This document shows, in pieces, positions 32,250 to 37,216 of a DNA stretch of 37,216 nucleotides. Every line of letters starts with the position of its first letter. Position 1 is the first letter of the stretch. Made by a program: the position numbers and the translations under genes. The notes under the pieces are model-generated. The model worked only from the letters and a program-made list of their open reading frames with translations, had not been told where the DNA came from and searched no databases. The stretch comes from an uncultured Eubacteriales bacterium (GTDB lineage: Bacteria; Bacillota; Clostridia; Christensenellales; Aristaeellaceae), in assembly GCA_902787835.1 (NCBI GenBank), contig CADAHU010000042.1, positions 1 to 37,216 of the forward strand, read 5' to 3'.

Positions 32250-33530
32250 TCAGTCAGCGTAGTATTCCAGCGCGCTGTCCAGCTGCGCCACGGCGTCCGC
32301 CACGCTGTCCTCAATGTCAGCGCCGTTGCGGATGTCTTCCCACATGGCGTTCAGCACCGCGCAGTACTCGTTGAAGCCGGGGGTGACGGCGCGGGGCACG
32401 GAGGTAACGCCGGATTCCGCCGCGGCGATCACCAGCGCGGGGTTGACCTCATACAGCTCCTCGGTGAAGCGGGAGGGCATGTTGGGCACCATGGATTCCT
32501 GCTTGAGGAACAGGTCGTTGCCCTCGCCGTAGGTGATCCAGTTGACGAACCGGCCGGCGGTTTCCTTATGGTTGGAGAAGGCGCTCACGGCGGCGGTCCA
32601 GTTGCCGCAGGCGGTGGCCACCTGATCCTCGTGGCCTTCAAAGGCGGGCAGGTAGGTGAAGCCGATATCCTCGGGCTTCATGCCGCCGGCCAGGGCGTAG
32701 TTGTAGGAGTCGGTGGTCATCACGATGAAGGGGATCTTGCCGGCGTAGAAGTTGCCGTAGCCCTCAAAGGCGCCCAGGCCCCGGTCAAAGATGCCAGCGT
32801 TCACGTTATCCTGATAGAACCTCAGCGCTTCCATCCAGGCGTCGCTGTCAATCACGCCGGACACCTTCAGGCCGTCCTCGCTGATGTTGGCGCCGCCCAG
32901 GCTGTTGGGCAGGGTGTTCATCATGTACACTTCGCTCACCTGGCCGAAGGCGATGGGGAACAGGATGCCGCGGCTGCCGTCGGGATCCAGGGCCTTGGTC
33001 ACCTGGGTGGCCAGGTCGATCAGGCCGGTCCAGGTCAGGCGGGAATTGACGCCGTCAAACTGGCTGAAATCGAATTCCACGCCGGATTCCGCCAGCAGCG
33101 CCTTGTTGTAATACAGGATGGTGCAGCTGTCGCCCATGGGCGCGCTGTAGAAGGTGCCGTTCACGGTGCCCTGCTTGACCAGCGCTTCGGAGAAAGCGCC
33201 GATTTCTTCCGTGGTGAAATAATCGGTCAGGGGGGCCAGATAGCCGCGGCTCACGTAAGCGGCGGTGTTGGGGCCGTCCACGATGATCACGTCGTACTCA
33301 TCGGATTTGGAAGAGAGCAGCACCTCGTACTGATCGTTCAGGGATTCGTAGGGGCAGTTGTCCACGATCACCTTTACGCCGGGGTTCGCGGCTTCAAAGG
33401 CGTCCTTGATGGCTTCGATCTGCGCGCCCATATGGGTGTACACGCGGATGGTTTCCTCCTCGGCCAGGGCAAAGGATGCCGCAGCCGCCGTGAGGACGAG
33501 GGCCAGGACCAACGCAAGCAGTTTCTTCAT
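32250..33530 (-). CDS. Family-1 extracellular solute-binding protein
   Basis: A 426-residue exported protein. The signal peptide MKKLLALVLALVLTAAAASF ends ALA-EE at about residue 23, a signal peptidase I site without a lipobox Cys. The mature protein has the cluster-1 (MalE-like) fold: TIRVYTHMGAQIEAIKDAFEAANPGVKVIV, YDVIIVDGPNTAAYVSRGYLAPL, FYSAPMGDSCTILYYNKALL. These proteins bind oligosaccharides and related polar solutes. GAGGAGG lies upstream; its promoter is the best in the window and is flanked by two operator-like palindromes, so it heads the regulated operon. Confidence 0.9.
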   Translation of the reverse strand: MKKLLALVLALVLTAAAASFALAEEETIRVYTHMGAQIEAIKDAFEAANPGVKVIVDNCPYESLNDQYEVLLSSKSDEYDVIIVDGPNTAAYVSRGYLAPLTDYFTTEEIGAFSEALVKQGTVNGTFYSAPMGDSCTILYYNKALLAESGVEFDFSQFDGVNSRLTWTGLIDLATQVTKALDPDGSRGILFPIAFGQVSEVYMMNTLPNSLGGANISEDGLKVSGVIDSDAWMEALRFYQDNVNAGIFDRGLGAFEGYGNFYAGKIPFIVMTTDSYNYALAGGMKPEDIGFTYLPAFEGHEDQVATACGNWTAAVSAFSNHKETAGRFVNWITYGEGNDLFLKQESMVPNMPSRFTEELYEVNPALVIAAAESGVTSVPRAVTPGFNEYCAVLNAMWEDIRNGADIEDSVADAVAQLDSALEYYAD

Positions 33531-33582
33531 TTCCGTTTTTCCTCCTCTTTTTTTGCTTTATAACCCTTTCGGGATATCGCAT

Positions 33583-33597
33583 AAATTTAGTAAATTT
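33583..33597. promoter_or_regulatory. Putative LacI-family operator O1
   Basis: AAATTTAGTAAATTT is a perfect 7-1-7 palindrome. It sits about 35 bp downstream of the expected transcription start of the binding-protein operon, a position that would block elongation or loading of RNA polymerase. A near-identical site lies at 33687-33701. Its assignment to the adjacent LacI protein is inference. Confidence 0.6.
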
Positions 33598-33632
33598 TAG
33601 TTTTCTTTGTCCAATTCGTTTCCCTATATTCC

Positions 33633-33660
33633 ATTATATAAATCATTCCCCGTTTGTCAA
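33633..33660 (-). promoter_or_regulatory. Promoter of the second importer operon
   Basis: On the minus strand TTGACA (33660-33655, perfect consensus) and TATAAT (33638-33633, perfect consensus) are separated by 16 bp. So strong a core promoter would need tight repression, which fits the flanking palindromes and divergent LacI gene. Confidence 0.88.
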
Positions 33661-33686
33661 TCGGGCGCGTCGGCTTCGCAGGGCTT

Positions 33687-33701
33687 TATTTTACTAAATT
33701 T
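33687..33701. promoter_or_regulatory. Putative LacI-family operator O2
   Basis: Read on minus it begins AAATTTAGTAAAAT, differing from O1 at only a couple of outer positions. Its centre lies 104 bp from that of O1, about ten helical turns, and it is about 20 bp upstream of the lacI-type gene's -35 box. It could serve repression by DNA looping and also autoregulation. Confidence 0.55.
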
Positions 33702-33721
33702 GTCATGCACTGTTCAAAGTT

Positions 33722-33750
33722 TTGTCATCCAATGCCCTTCCGCTTATGAT
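33722..33750 (+). promoter_or_regulatory. Promoter of the LacI-family gene
   Basis: TTGTCA (33722-33727) and TATGAT (33745-33750) are separated by 17 bp. The start codon is about 40 bp downstream. Confidence 0.65.
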
Positions 33751-33789
33751 ACAATGCTCCATAGATCAACGCAAAGGAAAGTGTGTGCC

Positions 33790-34842
33790 ATGAAACTGAA
33801 GGAGCTGGCGGCCCAGGCGGGCGTATCGGCAGCCACCGTATCCATCGTCCGGCAGGGCAAGCCGGGGGTCAGCGCCGCGGTGCGCCGCAGGATCCAGCTG
33901 CTGCTGGAGGAGCACGGCTACGATTATTTGCCCTACAGCCAGGCGGCCCATCCGCCCGCGCAGCTTCCCGTCCCCGGCGCGGAGAACCGGCGCATCTGCC
34001 TGCTGAAGCATTACCGCAGCGCCATGCTGACCGATAATAACGAAGGCTTTGTGGAGAGCGTCATCGACGCCATCGAATATGCGGCCCGCAGCGCTGGCTA
34101 TTCCCTGGTGCTCACCGCGGTGAACGCCGCGCAGTACGCGGAGCTGCTGGAAACCGATTTTCAGGCAGAGTACGCCGGCATCATCGTGATCGCCACGGAG
34201 ATGACCCGGCGGGAAATCGCGCTGCTGGAGCGCGTCGTCCTTCCCGTCGTGGTGCTGGATACCGATTATTCCTATATTCCCCATACCTCCGTTTCCATGA
34301 ACAACCGGAAATTGGCCTGGCAGGCGGTATCCCGGCTGGCGCGGGCGGGCGAGGTGGGCTACCTGCAGTCCAGCCAGGAGACTGGCAATTTTGCCGCCCG
34401 GGCCATCGGATACAGCGAGGCGGTGGAAAGCCTGGGGCTCAGCAGGGAAGAGCGCCTGGTTTTCAGCATTACGCCCGATCTGAACCAGGCCGAAAAGGAT
34501 ATGGACGCCTGGCTGTCAAAAAACCGGTCCCTCCCCAAAGCGCTCTTTGCCGATAACGACGTGATCGCCATCGGCTGCATGCGCTCCCTGCTGCGCCGCG
34601 GCGTGCGCATCCCACAGGACGTGCAGATCATCGCCGTGGACAACACGCTGCTCTCCCAGGTGATCACCCCCGCCCTTTCCTCGGTGCAGATCTCCAAGCG
34701 GCACATGGGGGAATTATCCATCCGGCTGCTGCTGGAAAAGATCGCCTCCCCCGAAACGCCCGACGTGCACGTCCGCATCGATACGCAGCTGATCTGCCGG
34801 GAATCTCTGGCGGAACAAGAGAAAGAGGTTGAAGCGCCATGA
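33790..34842 (+). CDS. LacI-family transcriptional regulator
   Basis: A 350-residue repressor. The N-terminal helix-turn-helix and hinge read MKLKELAAQAGVSAATVSIV, followed by VRRRIQLLLEEHGYDY. The effector domain is a PBP1-like fold: RREIALLERVVLPVVVLDTDY in the middle and ALFADNDVIAIGCMRSLLRRGVRIPQDVQIIAVDNTLLSQ near 265, with a C-terminal SSVQISKRHMGELSIRLLLEKI. The start at 33790 follows AAAGGAAA. It probably represses the divergent importer operon in the absence of its sugar or nucleoside ligand. Its stop overlaps the next start codon by 4 bp (ATGA). Confidence 0.92.
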   Translation: MKLKELAAQAGVSAATVSIVRQGKPGVSAAVRRRIQLLLEEHGYDYLPYSQAAHPPAQLPVPGAENRRICLLKHYRSAMLTDNNEGFVESVIDAIEYAARSAGYSLVLTAVNAAQYAELLETDFQAEYAGIIVIATEMTRREIALLERVVLPVVVLDTDYSYIPHTSVSMNNRKLAWQAVSRLARAGEVGYLQSSQETGNFAARAIGYSEAVESLGLSREERLVFSITPDLNQAEKDMDAWLSKNRSLPKALFADNDVIAIGCMRSLLRRGVRIPQDVQIIAVDNTLLSQVITPALSSVQISKRHMGELSIRLLLEKIASPETPDVHVRIDTQLICRESLAEQEKEVEAP

Positions 34843-37216
34843 TTTACTTTCAGCGGTTTTACCTGGATCGGGAAAAGGATATGGCGGTGGAGCTGTATAT
34901 GGAGGGCGAGCGGCTGTTTTACGTGATGCGCACGCCCAACCACCATACGGGGAACCTGATCACCAACCTGGCCCGGCTGTGCGGCCTGGAGACCGGCCTG
35001 GACGAAAACGGGCTGAAGGTGATCCGGGACGAGATCCCCTGCTATTTTGACGGGGACAACCGCAGGGTGTACATCCTGCGGCTGGGGAACACCAAGATCG
35101 CCAACATCTATCCCGACGGCCGGGTGGAGCTGAAGGCATCGATCCCCGCCATCTCCAAAACGCTGATGAGCCAGACCAAGGATTACCGGCTGGGCGTGGA
35201 AAAGACCATCGTAAAAACCTACATCCGCAGCGAATGCAAATTCCGAACCGATCTGCACACCCATATGAACGGCAACCTGCCCCCGGACGCGCTGATCGCC
35301 CTGGGGATCATGCACCAGATCGGATATCCCTATTATTACATCAAAAAGCTGGGCCTCAGCTGCACCCCCTCCCAGCTGGAGGGGCTGGAGGCCCGGCGGC
35401 GGGTGGCGGAGGCGGAGCTTGCCTCCCTGCCGCTGACGGGGTACCGCCGGGAGCGCAGGATCGACGATTATACCCTGATCAACTTTGCCGATCTGATCCT
35501 GGGCAACCTGCCCGCCGCGGCGGACAACATCGACCGGATCCGCAACTCCCTGACCATTCCCAAGGACGGCCAGGCCGTTTTTGAAAACCTGGAAAAGGTG
35601 TATCTGTACCGCTATGTGTTCACCAAGGCCCAAAAGGCCAGGGAGCAGTTTACCGGCGTCAACATCGAGGGCATCCCGGACCGGGAGGTGCGCGCCTACG
35701 CCGCCCGCATCCTCCGGGACCGGGAGGATCCCCGGTACAGCCACAACACCCTCTACCAGGATCTGCTGCTGTGGATCGCCCGGGAGTATCAAAGGCACGG
35801 CATTCAGTACGCGGAGATCACCGATACCGCCTTGCTCAAGCGCCAGGAGTTCCCCGACAAGCTGCGGCAGATCCATGAGATCATGCCCACCGTCACCCGG
35901 GAGACCGGCGTGCTGCTACGCTTCCTGGCCGGCATCCGCCGCATCCCCCTGACCATCATCAAGGATCAATTGGTGCCTGACGATTACCTGGCCGATAACC
36001 TGCGTTGCCTCCGGGTGGTGGCGGGCGATCCCTACGTGGCGGGCAGCGATATCATCGGCGAGGAGATCAACGATATCCTGGAGATGCGCGGCGTGATCCA
36101 CGAGCTGGTGGAGATCGCCGGGGAGCATCCCGGGTTTGTGATCCGCATCCACGCGGGCGAGAACGACTCCCTGCGGGACAACGTGGCCAATAGCATCCGC
36201 TGCGTGGCGGAGTCCCTCTCTCCCGGCCAGCCCATGCCGCCCCTGCGGGTGGGCCATGGCCTGTATACCTGCGATCTGCGCAGCGCCAAGGGGAAAAAGC
36301 TGCTGGAGGATATGCGCCGGTACGGCGTTACGCTGGAGTTCCAGATCACCTCCAACGTGCGGCTCAACAACCTGAGCCATATGAGCCGCCACCCGCTGCG
36401 CCAGTACCTGCAGGCGGGCATCCGCTGCGTGCAGGGCACCGACGGCGGCGCGCTTTACGGCACCAATTCCATCGACGAGGAGCTGAGCCTGGAAAAGCTG
36501 CTGGGGCTCACCTTTCCGGAATTGTGCCGCATGCGGCAGGCGGAGGACGATATCCTGTCGGAAAGCCTGCGGGTATTTGAGGAAAAACGCCGGGCTTTCC
36601 TGGCCGCCTGCCCCGGCGGGGACGCGGAGCAGTATTACCTGCGCAGGATGGAGGCCGCCCAATCGCCCCGGCGCAAGCTGTGGCAAAGCAGCGGCCGCAT
36701 CGGCGCGGAGGAAAGCCTGCAGGGCCAGCTGGCATCGCTGCCCGAGGGCATGACGCCCATTGTGGTGGCCGGCGGCAGCTTTAACAGCAGCGGACGGCGC
36801 ACCCAGATGCGGCCCGAGGACCGCAATTTCATCGATGGTCTGCTGGCCGGGGCCGATCCCAGCCGGGTCTTCTTTGTGGTGGGCCATACCCTCTCCGCCC
36901 AGGAAGGGTATCTTGTGCGTCAGGCCGCCGGCGCATTCCGCGTGTTTGCCATCGTGCCCAGCCAGATCACGCGGCAGGAAAGGGCGCGGCTGCAGGCGTC
37001 GGGCGTCGGGATCCTGGTGTCCATCGAAAGCTCCGGCATGGGGCTGTACAAGAGCTTTTCCTACGAGGTTTTCAGGCGCTATCCCTCCGTGCTGCTGGCC
37101 TTCGACGGCAATTCCGCCGCCCTCAACCTGATCCAGGAGGCCCGCAACAGCCGCAACAAATGCCGGATCTTTGTCAACTCCCATTCCCGCGGCCTGTCCG
37201 AAAAGGCCGCGCTGCT
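34839..37216 (+). CDS. Adenosine-deaminase-family protein fused to a Rossmann-like (SLOG/DprA-like) domain, truncated at window end
   Basis: At least 792 residues, open to the window edge. Residues 1-130 are an unrecognised N-terminal domain. From 135 to about 590 is an adenosine-deaminase TIM barrel: metal ligands H140 and H142 (DLHTHMNGNLPP), H438 and catalytic E441 (RIHAGEND), H473 (VGHGL), the TSN strand (504-506) and metal Asp535 (QGTDGG). Canonical enzymes have a second Asp where this has Gly536. After a charged linker, residues 639-792 begin IVVAGGSFNSSG and contain VFFVVGHTLSAQEG and a predicted alternating strand/helix pattern resembling SLOG/DprA folds (inference). It overlaps the LacI gene by 4 bp. 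Probably deaminates a nucleoside or nucleotide derivative; substrate unknown. Confidence 0.8.
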   Translation, partial: MIYFQRFYLDREKDMAVELYMEGERLFYVMRTPNHHTGNLITNLARLCGLETGLDENGLKVIRDEIPCYFDGDNRRVYILRLGNTKIANIYPDGRVELKASIPAISKTLMSQTKDYRLGVEKTIVKTYIRSECKFRTDLHTHMNGNLPPDALIALGIMHQIGYPYYYIKKLGLSCTPSQLEGLEARRRVAEAELASLPLTGYRRERRIDDYTLINFADLILGNLPAAADNIDRIRNSLTIPKDGQAVFENLEKVYLYRYVFTKAQKAREQFTGVNIEGIPDREVRAYAARILRDREDPRYSHNTLYQDLLLWIAREYQRHGIQYAEITDTALLKRQEFPDKLRQIHEIMPTVTRETGVLLRFLAGIRRIPLTIIKDQLVPDDYLADNLRCLRVVAGDPYVAGSDIIGEEINDILEMRGVIHELVEIAGEHPGFVIRIHAGENDSLRDNVANSIRCVAESLSPGQPMPPLRVGHGLYTCDLRSAKGKKLLEDMRRYGVTLEFQITSNVRLNNLSHMSRHPLRQYLQAGIRCVQGTDGGALYGTNSIDEELSLEKLLGLTFPELCRMRQAEDDILSESLRVFEEKRRAFLAACPGGDAEQYYLRRMEAAQSPRRKLWQSSGRIGAEESLQGQLASLPEGMTPIVVAGGSFNSSGRRTQMRPEDRNFIDGLLAGADPSRVFFVVGHTLSAQEGYLVRQAAGAFRVFAIVPSQITRQERARLQASGVGILVSIESSGMGLYKSFSYEVFRRYPSVLLAFDGNSAALNLIQEARNSRNKCRIFVNSHSRGLSEKAAL

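Noticed and set aside
34839-37216. The deaminase-family gene as RdrB of a complete RADAR defence system.
   Set aside because: No RdrA-like ATPase is present, the neighbours are uptake and catabolic genes, and the C-terminal domain is not known to me from RdrB; the window ends too early to exclude it fully.

Overview
The window looks like chromosomal DNA of a GC-rich Clostridia-class Bacillota bacterium, possibly a gut Christensenellales or Oscillospirales lineage (inference only). The grounds are the rpsF-ssb-rpsR order, GGAGG-type ribosome binding sites before nearly every gene, TTGNNN-16/17-TATAAT promoters, U-tract terminators, and intracellular glycosidases served by ABC importers. There are no transposases, phage genes, rRNA genes or CRISPR arrays.

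Layout. 1-1693: a structured repeat, tRNA-Leu(UAA) with its own promoter and terminators, then rpsF-ssb-rpsR ending in a bidirectional terminator. 17220 down to 1769 (minus strand): a long carbohydrate gene series. In transcription order it holds a ribose-type ABC importer (ATPase, permease, binding protein, permease), GH78, GH3, beta-phosphoglucomutase, GH3, esterase, HAD hydrolase, a split ChrA transporter pair and a sugar O-acetyltransferase. 17441-21848 (plus): a divergent AraC regulator, a GH2 enzyme and a nucleoside-hydrolase-fold protein. 21849-22180: a gene-free, hairpin-dense stretch. 22181-23929 (minus): an IlvD/Edd dehydratase. 24122-28229 (plus): an AEC transporter, a frameshifted TetR, an aldo/keto reductase with a deletion and a stop, a flavin-reductase-fold protein, a CMD-family protein and an exported flavodoxin.

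33530 down to 28485 (minus) is a second uptake operon: family-1 binding protein, two MalF/MalG-type permeases, a nucleoside-hydrolase-fold enzyme and a ribokinase. Divergent from it are a LacI regulator and, overlapping it by 4 bp, a very large adenosine-deaminase-family protein cut off by the window edge. Together these suggest uptake and breakdown of a nucleoside or ribosyl compound: import, deamination, glycosidic cleavage, then ribose phosphorylation. No ATPase is encoded with this importer.

The most unusual items are four. The adenosine-deaminase-family protein carries a C-terminal Rossmann-like domain resembling SLOG/DprA folds and an altered active-site Asp. A C-terminal helical tail of about 67 residues seems to be shared by three unrelated enzymes (GH78, GH2 and an alpha/beta hydrolase). 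Two GH3 enzymes with Asp-His acid/base dyads flank a beta-phosphoglucomutase, which hints at phosphorolysis. Two near-identical operator-like palindromes lie 104 bp apart around the second importer promoter.
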